From an uncultured Eubacteriales bacterium (lineage in GTDB: Bacteria > Bacillota > Clostridia > Oscillospirales > Acutalibacteraceae): a stretch of DNA of 40,816 nt. Made by a program: the position numbers and the translations under genes. Every line of letters starts with the position of its first letter. Within the stretch, counting starts at the first letter, position 1. Shown in pieces: positions 20,908 to 28,557 of this stretch. The notes beneath the pieces were generated by a model that did no database searches, was not told the origin of the DNA, and was given only the letters and a program-made list of their open reading frames with translations. Location of the stretch: the NCBI GenBank assembly GCA_900540085.1, contig UQEU01000012.1, positions 1 through 40,816 of the forward strand, read 5' to 3'.

Positions 20908-20963
20908 GGTGGTTAATAAACTGTTGTTTTGATTGGTAGTTGGGGCAACAGTTTATTTTTTTT
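20889..20963 (+). ncRNA. Candidate small RNA converging on RHH gene 3
   Basis: RNA starting about 20889 would end at a strong terminator: AATAAACTGTTG (20915-20926) pairs perfectly over 12 bp with CAACAGTTTATT (20946-20957), followed by T8 (two T shared with the stem). No ribosome site or frame. The terminator overlaps the stop codon of the leftward RHH gene 20953-21132, so the RNA is antisense to the end of that mRNA. Confidence 0.5.
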
Positions 20964-21132
20964 CGTCGATTTCTTCATCAAGTTTACGCTTAAACCAAGA
21001 AGTACGGCTTTCATTTCTTTCTTTTAATTTTAAATCAAGTTTTTCAGCCTTTTCTTTGTCAACTAAAAAAACTAATTGCTTTTTTTCTTTGCGTAAATTT
21101 CTAAAATATTCGGCTCTGCTATTGTTAGCCAT
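20953..21132 (-). CDS. Ribbon-helix-helix regulator 3
   Basis: 59 residues; AAGGAGGTG upstream of the ATG at 21132. RKEKKQLVFLVDKEKAEKLDLKLKER then RTSWFKRKLDEEI fits a CopG-like strand-helix-helix. Driven by a consensus promoter (21162-21190) whose spacer is filled by an 18-bp palindrome, so autorepression is likely. Confidence 0.65.
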   Translation of the reverse strand: MANNSRAEYFRNLRKEKKQLVFLVDKEKAEKLDLKLKERNESRTSWFKRKLDEEIDEKK

Positions 21133-21161
21133 ACTAACACCTCCTTGTTGCTAACAACACT

Positions 21162-21190
21162 ATTATAATTGTTGTTAACAACAATGTCAA
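21162..21190 (-). promoter_or_regulatory. Consensus leftward promoter with 18-bp palindromic operator
   Basis: TTGACA (21190 to 21185), 17 bp, TATAAT (21167 to 21162). ATTGTTGTTAACAACAAT at 21168-21185 is a perfect palindrome occupying the whole spacer; a related TTGTT-N3-AACAA lies at 21145-21157. Ideal for repression by RHH regulator 3. Confidence 0.8.
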
Positions 21191-21261
21191 GAGTTATTTT
21201 TCATCTTTTTCTATTGGGTTAATATATTGTTGCATTGGTATTTGTTCCTTTCAATATTAAA

Positions 21262-21290
21262 TTGACAGGAAAACCTTAAACTGCTATAAT
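21262..21290 (+). promoter_or_regulatory. Perfect consensus rightward promoter without a gene
   Basis: TTGACA 21262-21267, 17 bp, TATAAT 21285-21290. GACAGG at 21264-21269 and CCTGTC at 21307-21312 form an inverted repeat around the start site. No coding frame follows; the RNA would be 21297-21370. Confidence 0.75.
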
Positions 21291-21296
21291 ATTTGC

Positions 21297-21370
21297 AGAT
21301 AGGGAAACCTGTCGAGTGGATGACGATGACCTGAACTTTGGACGGTAGAGGTTGTCGTCATTCTTCATTT
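21297..21370 (+). ncRNA. Candidate small RNA converging on RHH gene 4
   Basis: From a perfect promoter, about 75 nt leads to a stem TGACGATGACCT (21320-21331) with AGGTTGTCGTCA (21349-21360), two wobble pairs, followed by TTCTTCATTT. The hairpin covers the stop codon of RHH gene 4, the same layout as 20889-20963. Confidence 0.5.
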
Positions 21371-21528
21371 AGCACCTTATCAATTCCCTTTCTAACAACA
21401 TCGGTACGAGTTGTTTTATGTTTTTCACAATACTTTTTAAGTTTTTGGTCTGTTTCAAAATCAATTCTCGCTTTTACTTCAATAGTTAATGGGTTCTCTG
21501 ATTTAGGTCTGCCTGTTCGTGGACTCAT
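21358..21528 (-). CDS. Ribbon-helix-helix regulator 4
   Basis: 56 residues; GAGGTG upstream of the ATG at 21528. GRPKSENPLTIEVKARID then KYCEKHKTTRTDVVRKGI is a typical RHH/CopG DNA-binding protein with a basic N-terminal arm. Its promoter contains two TGTGCCACAA repeats, its probable operators. Rightmost gene of the island. Confidence 0.75.
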   Translation of the reverse strand: MSPRTGRPKSENPLTIEVKARIDFETDQKLKKYCEKHKTTRTDVVRKGIDKVLNEE

Positions 21529-21546
21529 TATTAACACCTCACTTTC

Positions 21547-21589
21547 TGTGCCACAATTACATTATACTTAATGTGCCACAAAAAGTCAA
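21547..21589 (-). promoter_or_regulatory. Promoter and operators of RHH gene 4
   Basis: TTGACT (21589 to 21584), 17 bp, TATAAT (21566 to 21561). TGTGCCACAA is repeated directly at 21547-21556 and 21572-21581, one in the spacer and one after the -10. Confidence 0.75.
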
Positions 21590-21617
21590 TACCTTTTTTA
21601 AAAATTTTCCAAAACAA

Positions 21618-21650
21618 AAGAGTGCAGTCAACTGCACTCTTAATTTTTTT
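21618..21650. terminator. Terminator isolating the island from terL
   Basis: AAGAGTGCAG (21618-21627), TCAA, CTGCACTCTT (21632-21641), then AATTTTTTT. The core GTGCAGTCAACTGCAC recurs exactly at 40082-40097. Confidence 0.8.
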
Positions 21651-21655
21651 TACAT

Positions 21656-21689
21656 TTGCCCACAAATCCCATTGAAAAGAATATATAAT
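21656..21689 (+). promoter_or_regulatory. Late promoter-like motif, copy 2
   Basis: TTGCCCACAAATCCCA and TATAAT (21684-21689), with the same 23-bp offset as copy 1 at 12873-12906. It follows a terminator, as copy 1 does. A start site 6-7 nt after TATAAT would fall on the terL start codon itself. Confidence 0.6.
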
Positions 21690-21695
21690 GTTCTT

Positions 21696-23330
21696 ATGGA
21701 ATTGATTAAAAAAGTATTTTTGAAAACAGAAAAAGAGCCTGAAAACTATCAGGTGTATGAAGATTTGTATTTTTTGTGCAAAAATGAAATAGAAAACGGA
21801 AATTTGAAAGCGGTTGAATATCTGCGGAAATTGTCTGATAAAATAGAAATTGAACTGCCGAAAGCCGAAAAGGAAGACGAAGTCAAATTTTTGTTCGATT
21901 TGCATAAACGAGTTCTTTTGGCAGGGGCGAGATACAATTTTCATATGTATTTGTTGTACATAGAATGGAACAGAGAGCCTGACAAGAAGTTTTATCCTCC
22001 GAGAAGAAAAGTGTTGAAACCATTAGTAGATGATTTGCAGGATTTAGCAGATGGGGTAATTGATTTTCTCGGAATATCGCTCCCTCCTCGTGTCGGAAAA
22101 AGTACACTTTGCATTTTCTTTATGACTTGGATGATGGGCAGAAAACCCGATGTTGCAAATGTAATGTCAGGACATTCGGATAAATTGACCGACGGCTTTT
22201 ATCGGGAATTACTGTCTATTTTGACTGATAATGAACAGTACTTGTGGGCAGATGTTTTTCCGGGTACAGAAATTGTCAGTACTTCTGCAAAAAATGAAAC
22301 TATCGACCTTCGTAAGACGAAACGATTTCCTACAATGACTTGTCGTTCTGTTTCAGGCACATTAACAGGTGCGGTTGAAATTGGTTCGGGAGGGGTATTG
22401 TATTGTGATGACTTGATTGAGGACTTGGAAGAAAGTTTAAACCCTTTACGATTGCAAGCGAAATATGATGCATATTTAAACCAATTGAAAGACCGTAAAA
22501 AGTTGGGTGCAGTAGAATTAATGGTCGGTACTCGTTGGAATGTTTTTGACCCGTTGGGTGAAATTCAAAGACAATATGCAGATAATCCAAAATATCGCTT
22601 TCGAGTCATCCCCGCTCTTAATGAAAATAATGAGTCTAATTTCAATTATGCTTACGGTGTAGGTTTTGATACTGCATATTATCAAGATATGAAAGCAAGT
22701 ATTGATGACGCTACTTGGAATGCTAAATATATGGGCAATCCGTATATTCGAGAAGGATTATTGTTTCCGAATGATGAATTATTGACATATAACGGTGTGT
22801 TACCGGACGGAGACCCTGAAAAACTTGCAGTGTGCGATGTAGCGTGGGGCGGCGGAGACAGTCTGTCAATGCCGATTGTTTATAAGTTCGGTCAAGATGT
22901 ATATATACACGATGTTGTTTTTAACAGAGGTGATAAAAGTGTTACCTATCCTGTTGTAATAGGAAAAATAAAACAACATCGTCCGCACAAAGTAAGGTTT
23001 GAAGCAAACAACGGCGGTCATGAATATGCTGATAATGTAGATAAAGCATTAAGAGATGATGGTGTTCATATAAATGTGTTTTCAAAGAAAGCACCTAATA
23101 ATCAGTCAAAATTGGCTCGTATTATTCAATTTGCTCCCGATATTAAACGCTTTTATTTTCTTGCGGATAAATACAGAAGTCCTGAATATAAAGCGTTTAT
23201 GCAAGAAGTTACAACCTTTGTTCAGACGGGTAAAAACACACACGATGACGCTCCCGACAGTCTTGCAATGGCAGCAGACGAATTATACCACGGGTCTCAA
23301 AGAGTAGAAATTTTTAAACGACCTATATAA
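21696..23330 (+). CDS. terL: Terminase large subunit
   Basis: 544 residues. ATPase: Walker A-like SLPPRVGKST and Walker B LYCDDLIED; coupling segment near VGTRWNVFDP. Nuclease (RNase H fold): AVCDVAWGGGDS, FEANNGGHEYAD and HDDAPDSLAMAAD supply the acidic residues. It pumps DNA into the capsid and cuts it. The open frame reaches back to 21519, but the ATG at 21696 is the sensible start; no ribosome site precedes it, so the mRNA may be leaderless. Confidence 0.9.
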   Translation: MELIKKVFLKTEKEPENYQVYEDLYFLCKNEIENGNLKAVEYLRKLSDKIEIELPKAEKEDEVKFLFDLHKRVLLAGARYNFHMYLLYIEWNREPDKKFYPPRRKVLKPLVDDLQDLADGVIDFLGISLPPRVGKSTLCIFFMTWMMGRKPDVANVMSGHSDKLTDGFYRELLSILTDNEQYLWADVFPGTEIVSTSAKNETIDLRKTKRFPTMTCRSVSGTLTGAVEIGSGGVLYCDDLIEDLEESLNPLRLQAKYDAYLNQLKDRKKLGAVELMVGTRWNVFDPLGEIQRQYADNPKYRFRVIPALNENNESNFNYAYGVGFDTAYYQDMKASIDDATWNAKYMGNPYIREGLLFPNDELLTYNGVLPDGDPEKLAVCDVAWGGGDSLSMPIVYKFGQDVYIHDVVFNRGDKSVTYPVVIGKIKQHRPHKVRFEANNGGHEYADNVDKALRDDGVHINVFSKKAPNNQSKLARIIQFAPDIKRFYFLADKYRSPEYKAFMQEVTTFVQTGKNTHDDAPDSLAMAADELYHGSQRVEIFKRPI

Positions 23331-23358
23331 TACAATATCCATTAAAAATATATAACTC

Positions 23359-23387
23359 TTGACAACAAATGAAATTTGCAGTATTGT
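23359..23387 (+). promoter_or_regulatory. Promoter of the HNH gene
   Basis: TTGACA 23359-23364, 17 bp, TATTGT 23382-23387, 20 bp before the HNH start. A private promoter inside the late unit marks the gene as an insertion. Confidence 0.65.
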
Positions 23388-23407
23388 TTTAGTAAGAGGT
23401 GATATAG

Positions 23408-24190
23408 ATGAGTAATAATTCAAATGAATGGCTTGGGCAAAAGTTTGGCAGGTTGACAGTTGTTGGATTTGTTCACGCAACGCCACCTTATCGTGGATGG
23501 TGTTGGGAATGTAAATGTGATTGTGGTAAAACTAAAGTTTTAATTCCTCAAGATGTAAAAAGTGGTAAAGTAAAATCTTGTGGTTGTTTTCACGATGAGC
23601 GTTGCCGAGAAAGAGCAACAAAGTTTCAACATAGCATATATGAATATAAACGCTTGTATTCAATATACAATGGGATTAAAAAGCGATGTTATAATATTAA
23701 TGAACCTCGATATAAAGATTATGGTGCAAGAGGAATAAGAATGTGTGAAGAATGGCTTAATAGTAAGACAGGATTTGACTCATTTGTTTCGTGGTCGATA
23801 ACTCATAATTATTCCGAAAATTTAAGTATCGACAGAATTGACCCGAACGGTGATTATTCTCCCGAAAATTGTCGATGGATAACTCTTCAAGAACAAAGTT
23901 TAAACAAACGAGAAACACTTTGGGTAAATTATAAAAACGAACGCATACAACTGAGTGTATTATGTAAAAGAATGAATTTATGTTACGATACAATACATAA
24001 TCGTATTTATTCGCTTGGTTGGGATGTTGATAAAGCAATAGAAACACCTTCTCAACAAGAAAAATCATTGATGAGCAAATGTAAAGAACATAACATCAAG
24101 TACAACACGGTGCTAACAAGAATTCACAGGTATGGTTGGGATGAAGAAAAGGCGTTAAATACTCCAGTAAGAAAAAATAAATTAAATTAA
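23408..24190 (+). CDS. Free-standing HNH-type homing endonuclease with DNA-binding repeats
   Basis: 260 residues; AGAGGTGAT upstream. N-terminal zinc-like module (FGRLTVVGF, WECKCDCGK, KSCGC); middle nuclease module typical of phage HNH/AP2-type proteins (RCYNINEPRYKDYGARGI, LSIDRIDPNGDYSPENCRW, LQEQSLNKR); two C-terminal helical repeats of about 33 residues (CKRMNLCYDTIHNRIYSLGWD and CKEHNIKYNTVLTRIHRYGWD, landmarks only) that probably read DNA. Inserted between terL and portal with its own promoter, a usual site for selfish phage endonucleases. Confidence 0.8.
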   Translation: MSNNSNEWLGQKFGRLTVVGFVHATPPYRGWCWECKCDCGKTKVLIPQDVKSGKVKSCGCFHDERCRERATKFQHSIYEYKRLYSIYNGIKKRCYNINEPRYKDYGARGIRMCEEWLNSKTGFDSFVSWSITHNYSENLSIDRIDPNGDYSPENCRWITLQEQSLNKRETLWVNYKNERIQLSVLCKRMNLCYDTIHNRIYSLGWDVDKAIETPSQQEKSLMSKCKEHNIKYNTVLTRIHRYGWDEEKALNTPVRKNKLN

Positions 24191-24196
24191 AAAAAT

Positions 24197-24247
24197 ACAA
24201 TATATTGTGATAATACACTTGACAAATACAATATGTTGTTGTATAAT
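24197..24247 (+). promoter_or_regulatory. Consensus promoter with palindromic sites before the portal gene
   Basis: TTGACA 24219-24224, 17 bp, TATAAT 24242-24247. ACAATATATTGT (24197-24208) is a perfect palindrome and ACAATATGTTGT (24228-24239) a near copy in the spacer. The next gene is beyond a terminator, so this promoter seems dedicated to the RNA 24254-24410. Confidence 0.7.
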
Positions 24248-24253
24248 ATAAAT

Positions 24254-24410
24254 GTAAATTTTCCATTGGTCATACTTATATATTCCTTCATAAAAACATA
24301 ATATCCTTTCTTTTTTTGCCGTAGAAACGGCTTTTAGGTTTCTGTTTTAACAGAATGCGGAGCGCATAATTGCGCGAGGTTATCCTCGTTGTGATTGTGC
24401 GCTTTTTTTT
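24254..24410 (+). ncRNA. Candidate structured small RNA between HNH and portal genes
   Basis: About 157 nt with no credible frame. Three hairpins: GCCGT/ACGGC (24318-24331), TTCTGTT/AACAGAA (24340-24355), and a terminator GCGCATAAT (24362-24370) with ATTGTGCGC (24394-24402) enclosing CGAGG/CCTCG, followed by T8. It has its own consensus promoter. It may be a product of the HNH insertion or a phage regulatory RNA; late transcription must read through its terminator to reach the portal gene. Confidence 0.5.
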
Positions 24411-24426
24411 ATTTTGTCCGAAGGGG

Positions 24427-25908
24427 GTGAGAGTCATAGGAAATAAAATTGATACTTCAAAGCAACCGTATAAAACAAGGTTTATGTACGGCAGAAAAAT
24501 CATAAAAACAAGTGCAGTATCCATAAATCGCAAAAATGTAGTTAATGAATTGCAAAAAGCAATGAATGAACACTCTCTTAACAGAAGTGAAATTCAATAT
24601 TTATGGGATTATTACAGAGGAAAGCAACCTGTTATATACAGGCAAAAGGATGTACGCCCCGAAATATGCAACAGAATAGTTGAAAACAGGGCAAATGAGA
24701 TAGTTTCATTTAAGGTTGGTTATTTATGCGGAGAGCCTATTCAGTATGTCAGCCGTAACGGAGACGAAAAAACGGCAAAGTCCATTAATTTGCTCAACGA
24801 AATGATGTTCGCAGAAGATAAAGCAAGTCAAGACCAAGAGATAGTTGAATGGCAAATGATATGCGGTACGGCTTACAGGCTTGTTTTACCTGACAAACAA
24901 AATGAAGAAGACGAAGCGCCTTTTGAAATGTACACATTAGACCCGAGAAATACATTTGTTGTGTATTCAAATGAAATAGGCAACAAACCGATTATGGCTG
25001 TTAAATACAGTGTTGACGATAATCAGATAACACATTACTCGGTTTATACGGAAAATGAGTATTTTTATATCGAAGATACAACAATTAAAAGGGTAAAAAA
25101 ACACATACTCGGAATGATACCAATATTTGAATATCCTGCAAACAGAGCGAGACTCGGTGCATTTGAAATTGTACTTCCTCTTTTAGACGCAATTAACAGT
25201 GTGGAAAGCAACCGAATGGACGGTGTGGAACAACTCGTGCAGTCGTTTATGAAATTCATTAACTGTGATATTTCAAAAGAAGAATATCAAGAGTTTTTGG
25301 AACTCGGTGCAATAAGGGTTAAGTCCAATGACGGACAAAATGCAGATGTAGATATGGTATCGACCGAACTTAATCAGACACAGACGCAGACGCTGAAGGA
25401 TGATTACTATAACGCAGTATTAACAATATGCGGTATGCCGAACAGAAACGGCGGTTCATCCACAAGCGATACAGGGTCGGCGGTATTACTGAGGGACGGT
25501 TGGTCTGACGCAGAAGCAAGAGCAAAAGACAGCGAGCATATTTTCAAAAAAGCAGAAAAACAAATGCTGAAATTGGTGCTTAGGATATGCCGTGAGAAAA
25601 GCGAGATAAATTTATATCTTAAAGATATAGAAATGAAATTCACAAGAAGAAATTACGAAAATATTCAAAGCAAATCACAAGTTTTGATTTCAATGCTTCA
25701 GCAACCGAAAATACATCCGCAATTAGCATTTCAACACTCAGGATTGTTTTCCGACAGTGAAACAGCCTACACAATGAGTATGAAATATTATGAAGAACAG
25801 CAACAAAAAGTCAGAGAAGACTTCAATAAAACGCAAAATATGTCAGAGAAGACACCAAACGCAAATACAGTCGCAGATGACTTAAAAGGACAAGGAGAAA
25901 ATCAATGA
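24427..25908 (+). CDS. Portal protein (SPP1 gp6 family)
   Basis: About 493 residues from GTG 24427. Landmarks YGRKIIKTSAVSI, YLWDYYRGKQPVIYRQKDVRPEIC (in part), IVENRANEIVSFKVGYLCGEP, LLDAINSVESNRMDGVEQLV match SPP1-like portals, the dodecameric ring through which DNA passes. The start is unclear: AAGGGGGTGA would best serve an ATA at 24436; GTG 24427 overlaps the site; ATG 24484 fits the usual family start but has only AAGG close by. Stop overlaps the scaffold start. Confidence 0.85.
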   Translation: MRVIGNKIDTSKQPYKTRFMYGRKIIKTSAVSINRKNVVNELQKAMNEHSLNRSEIQYLWDYYRGKQPVIYRQKDVRPEICNRIVENRANEIVSFKVGYLCGEPIQYVSRNGDEKTAKSINLLNEMMFAEDKASQDQEIVEWQMICGTAYRLVLPDKQNEEDEAPFEMYTLDPRNTFVVYSNEIGNKPIMAVKYSVDDNQITHYSVYTENEYFYIEDTTIKRVKKHILGMIPIFEYPANRARLGAFEIVLPLLDAINSVESNRMDGVEQLVQSFMKFINCDISKEEYQEFLELGAIRVKSNDGQNADVDMVSTELNQTQTQTLKDDYYNAVLTICGMPNRNGGSSTSDTGSAVLLRDGWSDAEARAKDSEHIFKKAEKQMLKLVLRICREKSEINLYLKDIEMKFTRRNYENIQSKSQVLISMLQQPKIHPQLAFQHSGLFSDSETAYTMSMKYYEEQQQKVREDFNKTQNMSEKTPNANTVADDLKGQGENQ

Positions 25909-26474
25909 AATTAGATGTATCACAAATTCAGGGTTATTCTGAAATGACCGCAGAACAAAAACTAAAGGCACTTGAAGAATATGAAATACCAGAGCCTGAT
26001 TACAGCGGGTATGTAAAAAAAGAATTATTCGACAAGACCGCTTCCGAATTGTCTAAAAAGACAAAAGAACTCAGACAAAAAATGTCGGATGACGAAGCAC
26101 AGAAGTTGAAAGAACAGGAAGAAAAAGAAGAACTTGCCGAAAAATACAATAAATTACTTCGAGAAACCGAGATTGAAAAGAATAAATCAAAGTTGATTGC
26201 TATGGGTTATGAGGAAAAGTTGGCTGACGATACGGCAGAAGCAATTATTGACGGTAACTATGAAAAAGTTATCACAAATCAAAAGAAACATTTGGACGCT
26301 TTCGCTAAAACAGTTCGTTCAAAAGCGCTGGACGATACACCAAAACCTACTCCTGACGGAGGAAACAAAACAATGACACTTGAAAAACTTCGCAAGATGA
26401 CTTCTGACGAAAGATATAATTTCTCGGTTGAACATCCTGACGAATACAAAGAATTATACGGAGGTAACGAATAA
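25905..26474 (+). CDS. Capsid scaffolding protein
   Basis: 189 residues, 4-nt overlap with portal. Mostly charged helix and coiled coil (KTASELSKKTKELRQKMSDDEAQKLKEQEEK, in part), then a Pro/Gly linker (DTPKPTPDGGNKTMT) and a short C-terminal helix. Size, composition and position between portal and major capsid genes match SPP1-type scaffolds, which shape the procapsid and leave. Confidence 0.8.
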   Translation: MKLDVSQIQGYSEMTAEQKLKALEEYEIPEPDYSGYVKKELFDKTASELSKKTKELRQKMSDDEAQKLKEQEEKEELAEKYNKLLRETEIEKNKSKLIAMGYEEKLADDTAEAIIDGNYEKVITNQKKHLDAFAKTVRSKALDDTPKPTPDGGNKTMTLEKLRKMTSDERYNFSVEHPDEYKELYGGNE

Positions 26475-27310
26475 TGGCTAACGCTAACAAAATTTATGAT
26501 AATTTCTTTTTATCAAATGAAATCGAAGACCAATACAAATCTCATTTAGACCTGCAACAGTTTTGCACCGTTGACAATACGCTCACGGGTCAGGCAGGTA
26601 TGAAACGCAAAATCAATGTTTACAGTGCAACTGACGGTACTGAAAAACTCACAATGGGTAATGGTAATACAAAATCAATTTCCGTTACTTATGCGCCTAA
26701 AGAATACGAGATACTTCTCGCACAAAACAGATTTGAATACTACGACGAACAGGCTATGACAGACCCAATGCTTATCCCTACAGGTGTTCGCCATATGGCA
26801 ACAGATATGTTCAATACCGTAAACGCAGATATTTTTGCAGAGTTCAACAAAGCAACACTTGCGGTTACGGACAAAGCATACGGTTTCGGTGTGTTTGCCG
26901 ACGCGGTTGCAAAACTTAATCTCGAGCAACTTGAAGGACAAAATATATTTGGTTTTGTAAATGCCGAAGATATGGCGTCAATCAGAAAAGCGCTTAAAGA
27001 TGACCTTAAATATGTTGAGTCGTTTGTAAGAAACGGATATGTAGGTACAGTTGCGGGTGTTAACCTTTACACAAAAAAGGACGCAGTAAAAGGAACTTGC
27101 GTAATTGCTACCAAAGAAGCCGTTACTTTGTTTAACAAACTCGGTACGGAAGTTGAACAGGTAACAAAAAATTCTCGTTCCGAAACTGCTGCAAACACAA
27201 GACTTAATACTATATTCAGCCGTAAGTACTATTTGGCAGCGCTCACAGACGAAACAAAAGCGGTTAAAATTACAATTCAGCCTGCCGCCGCTGCGTCTGA
27301 AAGAAAATAA
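26474..27310 (+). CDS. Major capsid protein (HK97 fold)
   Basis: 278 residues; starts on the last base of the scaffold stop. Landmarks DNTLTGQAGMKRKINVYSATDG, EYEILLAQNRFEYYDEQAMTDP and IFGFVNAEDMASIRKAL match short SPP1-group major capsid proteins. No N-terminal delta-domain, consistent with a separate scaffold gene. Forms the icosahedral shell. Confidence 0.85.
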   Translation: MANANKIYDNFFLSNEIEDQYKSHLDLQQFCTVDNTLTGQAGMKRKINVYSATDGTEKLTMGNGNTKSISVTYAPKEYEILLAQNRFEYYDEQAMTDPMLIPTGVRHMATDMFNTVNADIFAEFNKATLAVTDKAYGFGVFADAVAKLNLEQLEGQNIFGFVNAEDMASIRKALKDDLKYVESFVRNGYVGTVAGVNLYTKKDAVKGTCVIATKEAVTLFNKLGTEVEQVTKNSRSETAANTRLNTIFSRKYYLAALTDETKAVKITIQPAAAASERK

Positions 27311-27327
27311 AAAACAGGAGCAAGAGT

Positions 27328-27642
27328 ATGACTGATAAAGAAAAAAAGTCTTTATTGAAAGTGATGGTAGGCAACGAAACAGACGAAATACTGTCAGCCT
27401 ACTTAATGCTTGCAGGCAAAAAAATACTCTCAAGAGCCTATCCTTATGATGATACGATAACAAATGTACCGTATCAATACGAAGCGTTGCAGTTGGAAAT
27501 TGCAGCGTATTTAATCAACAAACGGGGAGCGGAGGGACAGACTGCACATTCGGAAAACGGAATATCCCGCACATACGAAAATGCAGATGTTCCTTCCTCA
27601 ATGCTCAAATCAATAACACCTCACTGCGGAGTGATTAAATGA
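27328..27642 (+). CDS. Head-tail connector (gp15/phage_connect-like)
   Basis: 104 residues; CAGGAG upstream. All-helical pattern (LLKVMVGNETDEILSAYLMLAGKKIL, YQYEALQLEIAAYLINKRGAEGQ, in part) and the position just after major capsid fit the adaptor ring that sits under the portal. Ends overlapping the next gene. Confidence 0.75.
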   Translation: MTDKEKKSLLKVMVGNETDEILSAYLMLAGKKILSRAYPYDDTITNVPYQYEALQLEIAAYLINKRGAEGQTAHSENGISRTYENADVPSSMLKSITPHCGVIK

Positions 27643-28046
27643 AATGTATGCAAATTAATAAAACAGAGTTTTACTATTCGCTGTACAAAGGAAAAGAGCC
27701 TTTGATTGACGAATACGGCAACGAAACAGGCGAATATGAACTTGTTTATGATATTCCTCAAAAATATTCTGCAAATATTTCTTCCGCAAAAGGCGAAACA
27801 GTAACACTTCAATTCGGAGAAAACGAAGAGTACGACAAAGTGATTGTACTTGATAAAAATGCACCTGAAATTGATGAATACTCAAGGCTGTGGATAGATA
27901 CAATTCCTCAAACAGACAAAGACGGTTTGTTGCTTTTAGATGAACAAAATGCGGTTGTTACCCCTCACGATTATATTGTAAAAAAGGCAGCAAAAAGTCT
28001 TAACAGTGTATCTATAGCAATCAGAAAGGTAAAAGTCAGTGGCTAA
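27639..28046 (+). CDS. Head closure (stopper) protein
   Basis: 135 residues. Beta-rich (YYSLYKGKEPLIDEYGNETGEY, KYSANISSAKGETV) as in SPP1 gp16-like stoppers; gene order connector - stopper - gp10-like - tail terminator is canonical. Overlaps the next GTG start by 8 nt. Confidence 0.7.
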   Translation: MKCMQINKTEFYYSLYKGKEPLIDEYGNETGEYELVYDIPQKYSANISSAKGETVTLQFGENEEYDKVIVLDKNAPEIDEYSRLWIDTIPQTDKDGLLLLDEQNAVVTPHDYIVKKAAKSLNSVSIAIRKVKVSG

Positions 28047-28557
28047 GGTTATAAATATAAAATTATCAAGTGAAGAAGTAGGGCGTGCAATCAAAGAAGT
28101 TGCCGAATTTAAGCAGGATTTAATGCTTAATTCTAAAAAACTGCAATACAGAGTTGCAAAAATGCTCTCTGAAAGAGCACAGCAAGGTTTTAACAATTCA
28201 ACGGTTGACGATTTGATTACAGGGGAAGGCAGAACGCCGAATGTGAGTGTTTCTGTCAGTCAGCAGGGAAATATAACCCTCGTAATTGCAAACGGCGCAG
28301 ACGCTGTTTTTGTTGAATTCGGCGCAGGTGTATATAACAACGGTTCGGTCGGAAGTTCTCCGCACCCGAAAGGTCAGCAATTAGGATTTACAATCGGCGG
28401 TTATGGCAAAGGCAACGGTGCAAAAGAAGTGTGGGGATTTCTTCAAGACGGAGAAGTTAAATTTACACACGGCACAAAAGCGACAATGCCTATGCAAAAA
28501 GCGTTAAATGAGGTTTGTCCTAAAATATATCAAATTGCAAGAGAGGTGTTTGTGTGA
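28039..28557 (+). CDS. HK97 gp10-like tail completion protein
   Basis: 172 residues from GTG 28039. KMLSERAQQGF, ADAVFVEFGAGVYNN, and MPMQKALNEVCPKI follow the HK97 gp10 family. Joins head and tail modules during assembly. Confidence 0.75.
   Translation: MAKVINIKLSSEEVGRAIKEVAEFKQDLMLNSKKLQYRVAKMLSERAQQGFNNSTVDDLITGEGRTPNVSVSVSQQGNITLVIANGADAVFVEFGAGVYNNGSVGSSPHPKGQQLGFTIGGYGKGNGAKEVWGFLQDGEVKFTHGTKATMPMQKALNEVCPKIYQIAREVFV

Noticed and set aside
21339..21571. Rightward frame over RHH gene 4
   Set aside because: The leftward frame has a good ribosome site and a clear RHH pattern; the rightward one has neither, and the rightward RNA probably stops at the 21320-21360 hairpin.
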